This document shows, piece by piece, positions 50,442 to 59,400 of a stretch of 64,000 nucleotides of DNA. The number at the start of each line of letters is the position of its first letter. Within the stretch, counting starts at the first letter, position 1. The notes under the pieces are model-generated. The model saw nothing but the letters and a program-made list of their open reading frames with translations. It had not been told where the DNA came from and did not search any database. Made by a program: the position numbers and the translations under genes. Origin of the DNA: Verrucomicrobiota bacterium (lineage in GTDB: Bacteria; Verrucomicrobiota; Kiritimatiellia; JAHIZV01); the NCBI GenBank assembly GCA_018814445.1, contig JAHIZV010000169.1, positions 1 to 64,000 on the forward strand, given 5' to 3'.

Positions 50442-51215
50442 CTACTGTTCGACCGATACAAACCCCAGTGCTTCGGCCAGCTTTGCAGCAGCAGGACTTA
50501 CCATGAAATCCAACAGTCTCTTCGCGCCGGGACGTGACGGCCGGCAACAGGCGACACTGTATCTTATCGGGTCGTGAAGTTCAGGCGGGAAGACCGCGAC
50601 AACTCTCACTTTCTCCGAAATAGCAGCATCGGTCTTGTAGACGATGCCGAGTTGGGCCTCCCCCCTTTCGACCGTTGCCAACGCCGCGCGAACATCGAGA
50701 CAGGGAAGCAGCCGGCCCTCAAGTTTCTCTGCCCATCCAAGTGAACCAAGTGCTTGCGCCGCGTAGCGTCCGGCGGGTACATGAGCAGGATCGCCCAGAG
50801 CCATATAGCCCTCGAACAACTCTGAAGGATCAACGTCAGCGGATATCTTCACTTCGATCCGACTTTCGACAGGGGCGATCAGTACGAGGGCGTTGCTGAG
50901 AAAATCAACGCGCGTTTCCGGAAGTGTCAGGCCTCTCTCTTCGAGGTAGTCCATCCATTGAAGGTTGGCGGAAAGAAAAATGTCCGCTGGCGCGCCCTGC
51001 GCGATCTGGCGTGCAAGGAGTGATGAAGAGGCAAGATTCAGTCTGACTTTTTCACCGGTTTGCTCTGTATAGGCGTCAGCAACGTCTTGAACGAAATCCG
51101 TCGTGCTGGCTGCGGCGCAGAGAAGCAGGGATTTATCCTCCGCGGGCGACGAAGTGATCAGGGATGCGAAGGCGAGAACCGAAGTCAAAAACGAGTTGAA
51201 ATGCTTCAGTTTCAT
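50442..51215 (-). CDS. modA: Molybdate ABC transporter substrate-binding protein ModA
   Basis: A 257-residue periplasmic protein with signal peptide (LTSVLAFASLITSSPA-ED). Anion-binding segments: LLCAAASTTDFVQDVADAY, LASSSLLARQIAQGAPADIFLSAN, and the hinge region ALATVERGEAQLGIVYKTDA. It binds molybdate or tungstate for ModBC. Its ATG overlaps the stop of the upstream GH31 gene (ATGA), so transport and a glucosidase gene share an operon, which is unusual. No Moco-riboswitch-like region is possible at that junction. Confidence 0.94.
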   Translation of the reverse strand: MKLKHFNSFLTSVLAFASLITSSPAEDKSLLLCAAASTTDFVQDVADAYTEQTGEKVRLNLASSSLLARQIAQGAPADIFLSANLQWMDYLEERGLTLPETRVDFLSNALVLIAPVESRIEVKISADVDPSELFEGYMALGDPAHVPAGRYAAQALGSLGWAEKLEGRLLPCLDVRAALATVERGEAQLGIVYKTDAAISEKVRVVAVFPPELHDPIRYSVACCRPSRPGAKRLLDFMVSPAAAKLAEALGFVSVEQ

Positions 51216-53368
51216 ATCTTCTGCGGGCGGGGCGCTTTGATCACTACTTCGCGCGAACCGTCGAGGGGCAGTTTGAATTCCAGTTCCACGATGTCGCCGG
51301 CGTGGCTTCGCGGAGGTCGACCCCAGCCCATCATAACCATCGCTTCATCACTGCCGGGCTTAGGCTTGAGAACCTTGATGTCCCTGCCGATTTCCTGTTC
51401 ACGGCCGTCAACACAGACACCGAGCAGCGTCCGCTCCGCGACGAGATTGACGCGAATTCGCCAGGTTCGTTCCTGCAGTTGCCCGGGAAACCGGCCTTCC
51501 GTCGCGTTCACCTTGACCGAGACTTCGTCCTTGCCCCCGGTAATTTCAATTCTCGTTCGCGCGTATTCGCCGGACTGATACCCGAGGCCTTCTCCCGCGT
51601 CTTCGTATAGCTCGCGCAGGATTGTTCCCGCATGGCCGGGAAAGACCATGACCGTGATGGGGTCCCATGGGCGCTGGCCCGTGTAGCCCATTTCCGGAGC
51701 AGTGATAAGTGCGCCGCCGCGACGGACATACAGCGGGATGTGGCGAAGTGTCGATTTCTCTTCAATGGTCGTGGGTCCGTACACGATGTTGCCCGTCCAC
51801 AAGTTCTGCCACATGCCGGGAGGAATCCATACCTGGGAGGTCGCAACGCGCGTCTTCTTGTCGGCGGGCTTCGTAACGGGAGCAACAAGCAGGTCATCGC
51901 CGAGGAGATATTCATCACTGCGATGAGCTTCGCGGTGCTCCGGCCACCCCAGAGACGGCTTGCGCAGGATGGGTGTGCCATCATCATAAGCCCGTCGCGC
52001 AGCGGTGTAGATGACTGGGAGGAGGCGGTAGCGTAGCTTGGCATATTCGCGAACGATGTCCGCCGCCTCTTCTCCGAAGAGCCAGGGGTAGCGGAAGATG
52101 CCTTCCCCGTATGTGCCGTGAATACGCGTGATCGTTCCAAGACATCCGTATTGAAGAAAGCGCACATACAGCTCGTCGTCCGGCTGACCGATATGACCGC
52201 CCAGGTCCTGGTGAACATATGGCAGAAGTCGCAGGCCTTCCTCAACGCTGTCGCAGATGCCTGTCTCGAGTTCCTTGTAGGTCGCCTGAATGTCTCCTGT
52301 CCACCAGATTGGAAACCGGTGTGAACCATGGTTCCGTGAGCGCATGCTCATAATCATCGTGCGTTTGTCCGGCGTGTGAGAGCGGATGATGTTCCAAAAG
52401 AGATACTGTCCCCACAGCGCTTGATCCATACCGGGATCCGGCTCCCGGATACTGTCGGGCCAGTTCTGATCGTACCACCACGAGTCGAGTCCCATGTCGA
52501 GGAAACCTGTTAATCCTTTGTACCGGAACTTCAGCATGGCAGGTTCCAGCGCCGCCATGCCGTTGGGTTGTGGATGATCGTTAAACATGAGGCGCACATT
52601 CTTCTTGTGTGCCCGGTCGATGAACCTCTGCATGTCCGGGAAGTATTTTTTCTCAACGTCATAGCCGCCAGAACCGCCCACGCGCCAATCCGTATCCAGT
52701 ACGAAAACGTCCAGTGGATAGTCCCTCTCGCAAAAAGCATCGATATCCCTGAGGGCATCTTCCTCCGTGAACGGATAGTAGAGACTGGTCCAGAAGCCGA
52801 ACGCCCACAACGGGAGCAGAGGGATCTGTCCCGTGAGTTTCAGATACTCTTTGCGGGAGTGGTCCGGGCCCTGCGAGAGCAGGAAGAGGTATTTGTCCCG
52901 TCCCTTGAAACTCAGATCCCATCCGCTTGTGTGATAGAGGGGATCAGATTCAGAGATCTGATCTTCCGGAGGGGGACACGCCCCCCACGGTGGAGGAATG
53001 AGTCGGGGACTGTCCGAAAGGACCCATGCCCGTTTCTTGCCCGGTGGAGCAAAGCAGTCAGGCTCGTACGAGGTCTTGTCCCCTCCCGACCAGATCGAAG
53101 TGCCGGAGTCCTTCTCACGCACCTCGATGCTGCTCCAGACCTTGTCGACGTTTCCTGTCCGCTCGGCAAGGATCATGCAACCTGGTAATTCGATTCGCAT
53201 CAGTGATCCGTCCTCAATCACCCGAAACTCGGCACCCGGCCACTCCCGATCCACAACCAACAACGTCGGGTTGTCCTCGAATCCCTCCGGTCCCCGCTCT
53301 TCAAAACGAAGCAGGGTGGGCGACAGTATACTGACCCGTACGAAATCAGATATTTGAAGATATTTCAT
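51212..53368 (-). CDS. GH31 glycoside hydrolase (alpha-glucosidase/xylosidase type)
   Basis: A 718-residue enzyme without an obvious signal peptide. The N-terminal beta-sandwich ends near 170. The catalytic barrel has WAFGFWTSLYYPFTEEDAL, DVFVLDTDW, the nucleophile region FLDMGLDSWWYDQNWPD and the acid/base region SMRSRNHGSHRFPIWWTGDIQATY. GYCLGTITRIHG-type sequence and a C-terminal pair of beta domains follow. The ATG at 53368 is chosen because homology begins there; no strong SD is visible. It releases terminal alpha-linked sugars, specificity unknown. Coupled to modA downstream. Confidence 0.92.
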   Translation of the reverse strand: MKYLQISDFVRVSILSPTLLRFEERGPEGFEDNPTLLVVDREWPGAEFRVIEDGSLMRIELPGCMILAERTGNVDKVWSSIEVREKDSGTSIWSGGDKTSYEPDCFAPPGKKRAWVLSDSPRLIPPPWGACPPPEDQISESDPLYHTSGWDLSFKGRDKYLFLLSQGPDHSRKEYLKLTGQIPLLPLWAFGFWTSLYYPFTEEDALRDIDAFCERDYPLDVFVLDTDWRVGGSGGYDVEKKYFPDMQRFIDRAHKKNVRLMFNDHPQPNGMAALEPAMLKFRYKGLTGFLDMGLDSWWYDQNWPDSIREPDPGMDQALWGQYLFWNIIRSHTPDKRTMIMSMRSRNHGSHRFPIWWTGDIQATYKELETGICDSVEEGLRLLPYVHQDLGGHIGQPDDELYVRFLQYGCLGTITRIHGTYGEGIFRYPWLFGEEAADIVREYAKLRYRLLPVIYTAARRAYDDGTPILRKPSLGWPEHREAHRSDEYLLGDDLLVAPVTKPADKKTRVATSQVWIPPGMWQNLWTGNIVYGPTTIEEKSTLRHIPLYVRRGGALITAPEMGYTGQRPWDPITVMVFPGHAGTILRELYEDAGEGLGYQSGEYARTRIEITGGKDEVSVKVNATEGRFPGQLQERTWRIRVNLVAERTLLGVCVDGREQEIGRDIKVLKPKPGSDEAMVMMGWGRPPRSHAGDIVELEFKLPLDGSREVVIKAPRPQKI

Positions 53369-53403
53369 AATCACAATTGGGGGTAAGACTCTGAATCTTC
53401 GTC

Positions 53404-54648
53404 CTATGCACCGTTCACTAATTGCTTTCTTAACATAACCAATGGATGAATCAGGTAGAAAAATGGGAGCGTCCATTTTTTTCTGAGTCTGTAGTAGCTC
53501 TGAATTCGGACGGGAGACGCAAAGAGAAGTCGGCCGATGAAAAGGAGGCGTACCGGCCTGAAGAAGAAGCCGTGATGCACATCCATGCTCGCCTGGATCA
53601 GGCGGTCCACCCAGCCGATGCTGAGCAGTCTTCCGGTCAGCGTGGTGTCTGTTTTGAGCATATCGGTGGTAACGCCCAGAGAGGCCAGCACTTCCGCGGC
53701 CCGCGACCCAGGCAGGAGCAAGTCCAGCAGGCGGAGCGTTTCGACGAGTTCGCCATTAACGTTTTGCTCGCGCGATCTTTCCCCGATGACATTCCAGTTC
53801 AGCTCTTCTTTTTCAAGAAAGAGCATGAGATCGATGAACCACACGAGCCGGTTATCTCGCGACGGCTTGAGGAACCACTCGGCGGGGCGGCTGTCACGGA
53901 GTCCCAGGAAGTTGATCAGGCCGTGTTTGGCCACGTGTAGACACAGGTATATCAGGGAGTCTTCCGGGGAGAGCGTCCCGATCTCGTGCCCGCTGGCGCG
54001 GAATGTGGTGACTCTGCTCAGAACGGCACGCATATCGATCCGCGCGAGATTCGCCTCATCCACCAGGCCCCAATGAAGTTCAATCCAGGGAAGGGAGTCG
54101 CTCTCGTGCTTGAGGACAAGATGAAAATGCGCCCGCCTCATCATCAGTTCACTGAACCAGTTTCCCGCGACCGAATAGCCCATCGTCTTAAGGACATCCA
54201 GAGCGCGCTGGACGTTTCGTCTGTGTACAAGGATGTCGACGTCGTCATACGGCCTGACGAAAAGGCCGTGGTAGTAGGATTCATGCAGGTAGGGACCCTT
54301 CAGCACGGCGTAGATCAACCGGTTCTCGCGGAAAAGCGCATCGATCTTTCCCAGCATGACGACGGTCACCTTGTGATGCATTTGCCGGCGACGGAGTTCC
54401 TGTGAAAGATGATCGCGGTACAGCTGCGGGATATTCATGTCGTCACGGGGAAGCAGAACCTGCGCGGCAAGAGGAAGCAGTCTGTGCGCGGCGAGAGCTT
54501 CGTAGGCCGTAGCCCAGTTCTCTATCTGCAGCTGTGCCCCGTCTTCGCGATGTGTAGCCACGCCCAGCTTCCGCATGCAGTCCGTCAGTATGCTTTCAGC
54601 GGAGACCGTGCGCGGGTTGGATTTCGTTATGACCCGTTCTTCGTCCAT
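53404..54648 (-). CDS. Nucleotidyltransferase-family protein (NTP_transf_5)
   Basis: A 414-residue product. The N-terminal half carries the family core YAVLKGPYLHESYYHGLFVRPYDDVDILVHRRNV (LKG...RPxxDxDxLV, about residues 110-147), with Asp pair as the metal site, followed by LHWGLVDEANL. The rest is helical (SLIYLCLHVAKHGLINF, DLMLFLEKEELNW). Relatives occur beside lasso-peptide and other RiPP genes and beside HPr-kinase-like genes. Divergent here from a PqqD-like gene (54853) and an HPrK-like gene, exactly that partnership. The substrate is unknown. Confidence 0.85.
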   Translation of the reverse strand: MDEERVITKSNPRTVSAESILTDCMRKLGVATHREDGAQLQIENWATAYEALAAHRLLPLAAQVLLPRDDMNIPQLYRDHLSQELRRRQMHHKVTVVMLGKIDALFRENRLIYAVLKGPYLHESYYHGLFVRPYDDVDILVHRRNVQRALDVLKTMGYSVAGNWFSELMMRRAHFHLVLKHESDSLPWIELHWGLVDEANLARIDMRAVLSRVTTFRASGHEIGTLSPEDSLIYLCLHVAKHGLINFLGLRDSRPAEWFLKPSRDNRLVWFIDLMLFLEKEELNWNVIGERSREQNVNGELVETLRLLDLLLPGSRAAEVLASLGVTTDMLKTDTTLTGRLLSIGWVDRLIQASMDVHHGFFFRPVRLLFIGRLLFASPVRIQSYYRLRKKWTLPFFYLIHPLVMLRKQLVNGA

Positions 54649-54852
54649 TAGCGACTCAACACTTTGCCACGCTATCTCAGGAAAGAAAGTCTTTCGTGTC
54701 CCACATGGAGGGCGAAGCTCGTGACACGGCGAAGCCCGCAGGGCGCAGATGGCTGCTGAGCCGAATCATCGACGTATTATGTTTGCAACAGGTCGTCAAA
54801 CTGGGTATTTCCTGACCGCCCGAATGCAATAAGGAAGAACGGATATACGACT

Positions 54853-55290
54853 ATGAACGAGGCTATGAATTTCTCAATAAACAGCCAGGATGTTGTCAAC
54901 GAGACGATCGAAGGCGAAGTGATCATGATCAACATGAAAAGCGGCAACTACTACAGTGTTGATCGAGTGGGCGCCGACATCTGGACCTGTCTTGAGAAAG
55001 GCCTGGCATCCGCGGATATTGTGGACGTCGTCGCGAAGAAGTACGCAGTGGATGCTGATACGGTGAAAGACGAAGTGGACCGGTTCTTGAGCGAATTGAA
55101 TGCGGAGAATCTTCTCTGCCCCGCTGAATCGTCCGCGTCCGCCGACGGGTTTGCCCTTGAGCCCGCAGGTGAGGGAGACTCGTTTCAGGCCCCTTCGCTT
55201 GACAAGTACGACGACCTTCAGGATCTGCTTCTCGCGGACCCGATTCACGACGTAGACGCCGGAGGCTGGCCGAACAATCCGGAGGCCTGA
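54853..55290 (+). CDS. PqqD-family protein with leader-peptide-like C-terminal tail
   Basis: A 145-residue product. Residues 5-92 are the PqqD/RRE fold: VNETIEGEVIMINMKSGNYYSVDRVGADIWTCLEKG and the helical ending VKDEVDRFLSELNAENLL. After a linker, residues 111-139 carry FQAPSLDKYDDLQDLLL and ADPIHDVDAGGWP, a compact motif like the YxxPxLxxxG recognition part of lasso-peptide leaders, with a conserved-looking acidic/DPIH-W segment. PqqD domains bind leader peptides for RiPP enzymes. The tail could therefore be a built-in recognition peptide. Start at the first ATG; an internal ATG four codons later is possible. Followed closely by the kinase-like gene. Confidence 0.8.
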   Translation: MNEAMNFSINSQDVVNETIEGEVIMINMKSGNYYSVDRVGADIWTCLEKGLASADIVDVVAKKYAVDADTVKDEVDRFLSELNAENLLCPAESSASADGFALEPAGEGDSFQAPSLDKYDDLQDLLLADPIHDVDAGGWPNNPEA

Positions 55291-55307
55291 ACGGCGGGAA
55301 CCTGAAT

Positions 55308-56378
55308 GTGACCGATCCTGCGACATCACCCGAACAGGAAGCTCGTATGATCGAGTTCCTCCGGGTCGCGCACGATCTGTTCGAGCGCGCCGCGGCGAAC
55401 GCGGGCGGTGTCCGGGAGCACGTCTTTGAGATCGCCGGCCTCCACCTGAAACTGCGTTTCGCGGGCGAAGCGATTGTTCCCCATGTTCTGCCCGCGCTGG
55501 AACATCTGTCCGTTCCTCTCCATGAAGACGTAAGCGCCACGATCGACCTGTGGGATGAAGCCTCGACGGGCATCGTCCTTCCCCGTCCGCCGTGGAAAGA
55601 AACGGACTACGTCATACGCGGCGAGATTCCCGGCCTGTGCAGTAGAGAAATGCACACGGCATTCGATCCGGGCTTTCGAGGACTCAGCATGCTCCACATC
55701 GCGGCGGGACGAGGGATCTTCCATCTGCCTGACGCGTCGCTGATTCCGTATTACGAGCACTCCTCCCCTCTGCGAAGCATTCTTCACCGGTGGCTTGAGG
55801 AGAACCGCAGGCAGTACATGCACGCGGGCGCAGTCGGGACGGAAAATGGCGGCGTGCTTATCGCGGGTAAGGGCGGCTCCGGCAAATCAAGCACCTGCCT
55901 GAAATGCCTGTGCGCGGGCATGCTGTATGCCGGCGATGACTACACCGTGCTTGATCTTGATGACATCCCCCGCGTTCACAGCCTCTACTGCACCGCCAAG
56001 CTTAACGCCGAAGACGTAGTGCATTTCCCCGAACTCAAAGGAGCAGTCCGGAACGAAGAAACCATGGACGCCGAAAAGGCCCTGCTCTTCGTGCGTGGCT
56101 TCTTCCCCGGGAACATCGTCAAAGCGCTCCGGCTCCGGGCCGTGCTGATTCCGAGCGTAGGACATCCGGGAACAGAGATAGTCCCCCTCTCACCGATCGC
56201 AGGACTGAAAGCCCTCGCCCCCAGCACCATCTTCCAACTCCCCGGCGCGGGCAGAAGAGCCTTCGAAACCCTCTCCGCGCTGGTAAAAAGGGTACCCTGC
56301 CACGCCCTCCATCTCGGCCCGGACCGAAACGAGATTCCTGATGTAATCAGATGCTTTCTGGAAGACGTTCAGCAGTAG
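55308..56378 (+). CDS. HPr-kinase-like ATPase (lasso-peptide kinase type)
   Basis: A 356-residue protein from a GTG start 17 bases after the PqqD stop. An N-terminal ~170-residue domain of unknown role precedes the P-loop GKGGSGKSST (residues 187-196), preceded by HAGAV as in HPr kinases, and a second acidic motif AGDDYTVLDLDD (about 211). It lacks the HPr-recognition features of true HprK/P. HPrK-like proteins in lasso clusters phosphorylate the precursor's C-terminus. Together with the PqqD and nucleotidyltransferase genes it suggests peptide or metabolite modification; the substrate is not evident. Confidence 0.85.
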   Translation: MTDPATSPEQEARMIEFLRVAHDLFERAAANAGGVREHVFEIAGLHLKLRFAGEAIVPHVLPALEHLSVPLHEDVSATIDLWDEASTGIVLPRPPWKETDYVIRGEIPGLCSREMHTAFDPGFRGLSMLHIAAGRGIFHLPDASLIPYYEHSSPLRSILHRWLEENRRQYMHAGAVGTENGGVLIAGKGGSGKSSTCLKCLCAGMLYAGDDYTVLDLDDIPRVHSLYCTAKLNAEDVVHFPELKGAVRNEETMDAEKALLFVRGFFPGNIVKALRLRAVLIPSVGHPGTEIVPLSPIAGLKALAPSTIFQLPGAGRRAFETLSALVKRVPCHALHLGPDRNEIPDVIRCFLEDVQQ

Positions 56379-56496
56379 ACCTGCTGCGGATGTCAGATGG
56401 TCTCAATTCTCTGAACCGCGTCAACCGTCGAGAAAACTGCCGAACCGATTCTTGAATCAGGAGATGCGCCCCCTTTTCTTCCGCTCGACCTGTCTC

Positions 56497-59400
56497 TCAA
56501 TTCTGCCAGAATGTGTAACGGTAACAAGCGCCGAAGGCGCAGATATTTGCATAAGCTGAGCCGCTCCACTTGGAGTCAAATCCACATTGTTTTACAGAAC
56601 AACCACCACTATTGCAGCACGCCTCCAATGCAACACCACGTGATGCCGAGATATTTGCTGTTGCTGAAGCCAATTTGTCCAGCCCCGCCAAAGACGTCTC
56701 AAGTTCACCGCCACCGGTTGCTGTCAGAGTGACACCTCCCATGATCTTGCCACAGCCTCCGCTCTTTCCCTCGCAGCCGCCATCCACGAATTCAACCGAT
56801 CCAGCCACCGTGCCTTCCACAGAGCCTTTGACACCGATGTAGCCGGAAATAGAGATATCCATACCGGGTACACCTATATTGAACTGAGGGCCACCTACTA
56901 CGGAAGCGCTTCCCTCGAGCGAGAAAGTCCACGATCCTCTTGTCTCCTCAGTCCACCCGCCAGGACAACACTCCTCGCACACCTCTCCTCTCAACTGAGT
57001 GGCAATCTTCATATCCCCCTGCAAACTAATCCAGCCGACAGGAGGGCCGATGTGGAAATCGCCGAGTCCCAATGAAAAGTCCTTATAGACGGCATGACAG
57101 TTGCGCTTAGCTGTCAAGCCTAGGGGGTCTACGTACACAACTGGACGATTCTCGACGAAGACGTACAGATGTTGACCTCCTTGCTCTCCGATAGGATCCC
57201 GGGACAGCCATCTTCCCGAACTTGGGTGGTAATGCCGGTAGCCGAAATACAATAGCCCACTCGCGCTATCCAGTTCCTTTCCGTTGAATAGGAACCGCGA
57301 CGTTTGGTTCGGCTGACTCGATACGAGAGTACCGAAGGGCGCGTATTCTAAACCGGCCATTTGCTCGTATGCATAGGTTGCCGCAATGCTCCCATTACCA
57401 GAGTTGAGCGGATTCATCAGCTCACCGGGATCGTTAACATCAATGCTGACGCCGAGGATTCCGCCGATGCCTCCAGCACTGTCAAGTGTTCCGGAGATGT
57501 CCATTCCTCGAACACAGACCTCGAGGTTCGAACTCTCACCATCCAGCACGGCCAAGGGAATAAAATGACTATAGACGTACAGATTTGTATGACAGGCGCC
57601 CCCTTCGCCCTGAGTACGCTTATACCTTCGAGCCAAGCCGTCATATTGGCTTCCCATTACATTCAATCCCGTTGCGAGCTTCGTGGCCCGAACAAGATGG
57701 TCTGCTTCGTCAAACGCATAAGCGAACTCTCCGTCGTTCGTCAGATTGCCGTTTGCATCGAAGGCGTAGGAATGTCCGCTGGCAACGACGCTGATCCGGC
57801 TGGTTGCGGACCGGCCGAAGACGTCGGTGGCAATGGCTATCCATTCGTTGGGTCCCGGTACGACGGCCTGGTTGGTGACGACAAATGTTCCGTCGCTGAA
57901 GGTGTATACCGGTTGACTATTAACGGTAATGACAGCGTCGGTGATATTGACTGAGCCCATGACGGCCATTACCCCCGCCCAGCCGCTTGTGGTGAGCTGA
58001 TTCAGTTCGTTGTAACGAGTCGATGTTACAAAGCCGTTCTCGACCTTCTGGGTCATGTTTCCGGCGGGATCGTATGCGTAGCGGAACGAGTAACCCGGCC
58101 ACGCCGAATCATCACCCATGTAGCCTTCGGCTGAAGTCAGTTGTCCGATGGCGTCGTAACCGTAGTCAATCCGCCTGCCGTCCTCGCGAACTACCCGGGT
58201 CCGTTGATCATGTCCGTCATAGGTGTACGCGAACGAGAGAAGAACATCTCCGGAGGATTTCTTATGCACAAGATTCGTGAGCCGCAGAAGGGCGTCATAA
58301 TGGTAGACGGTTCTCACTCCATTCGGGCGAATGAGTTCAGCGGGAAGCCGGCCGTTGCGAGTGTACATGTAACTGTACGAGCCTTCCGGCGCGGATACGC
58401 TGACAATGCGGTCCAGTGAGTCAAAACCATAGCCGACGCTGATCCCGCAGTAGGCCATGTTGGTCAATCGCTTGCTGGCGTCGTAGCCATACAGGACGCT
58501 GTCGTTCTGGAAAGGACCATCCGTACCGGTTTCTTTCGTGCAGCCCTCGACGTAGGACCACGTGGTCGTACCCACGCTGTCGATCATCTTTGTTCTTCGA
58601 TTCAGGGCGTCGTACTCGAAGCCGACGTCCGGATCGCTGTGATAGTTGACGTTGGTCAGATTGCCGTTCAGATCATAGGAGTAATAAGTCCATCGCCCGA
58701 TGCAGTCCCGCTTCGCGCTCAATTGACCTTCATCGTCGTATTGATACTGCTCGCCGCTTAGATCGTTGAATACCCGCGCCGTCTTTCGGCCTTCAGCATC
58801 GAAGCTGAAGTACGTGTGATGGCCGTTTTGATCGACGAGGTTGGTAACGTTGCCGAAAGCATCATATTGATAGCCGATGCTGTGTCCGGAGTTGTCGACA
58901 CGATTCGTCACCCGACCGAGAACATCGCGCTGATAGATTGAAATACGTCCCGCGCGGTCCGTTTCCCGCGCCAGGTACGTGTTGGTGTACTGTCTGTCGA
59001 CAAACGTACCATCCGGCAGATAAGTCCGCAGTGGCCGGCCAACTTCATCGAAGGTGTTGGAGATGACCAGTCCGCTCGCGTCACGAAACGCCACGAGCCA
59101 TCCCAACGCATTATACCAGTTGCTCTGCACCAGCAGTCCGTCACGCATGATGCCGGTCAGTTTGCCAAGGCCATCGTAGGTACGCTGTTCGGCAATCCCG
59201 TTGGGGTCCTGCATGCCGGTCAGTCGCCCCAATCCGTCATAGTAGTTACTGGTGATGAACCCTCGGCAGTCGCGGATGCTTATAGGCCTGTTGGCGGCAT
59301 CATACGTATACGATATTGCTTCTCCCATTGCGTTTGTCCGGCAAAGCCGGTTGCCGACCAGATCATATGAGTACGTGGTCGTGCTTCCGCCGGGCGAAGT

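Noticed and set aside
55308-56378. True HPr kinase/phosphorylase for carbon catabolite control
   Set aside because: The N-terminal part and the HPr-recognition region do not match HprK/P, and the neighbours are PqqD-type rather than PTS genes.
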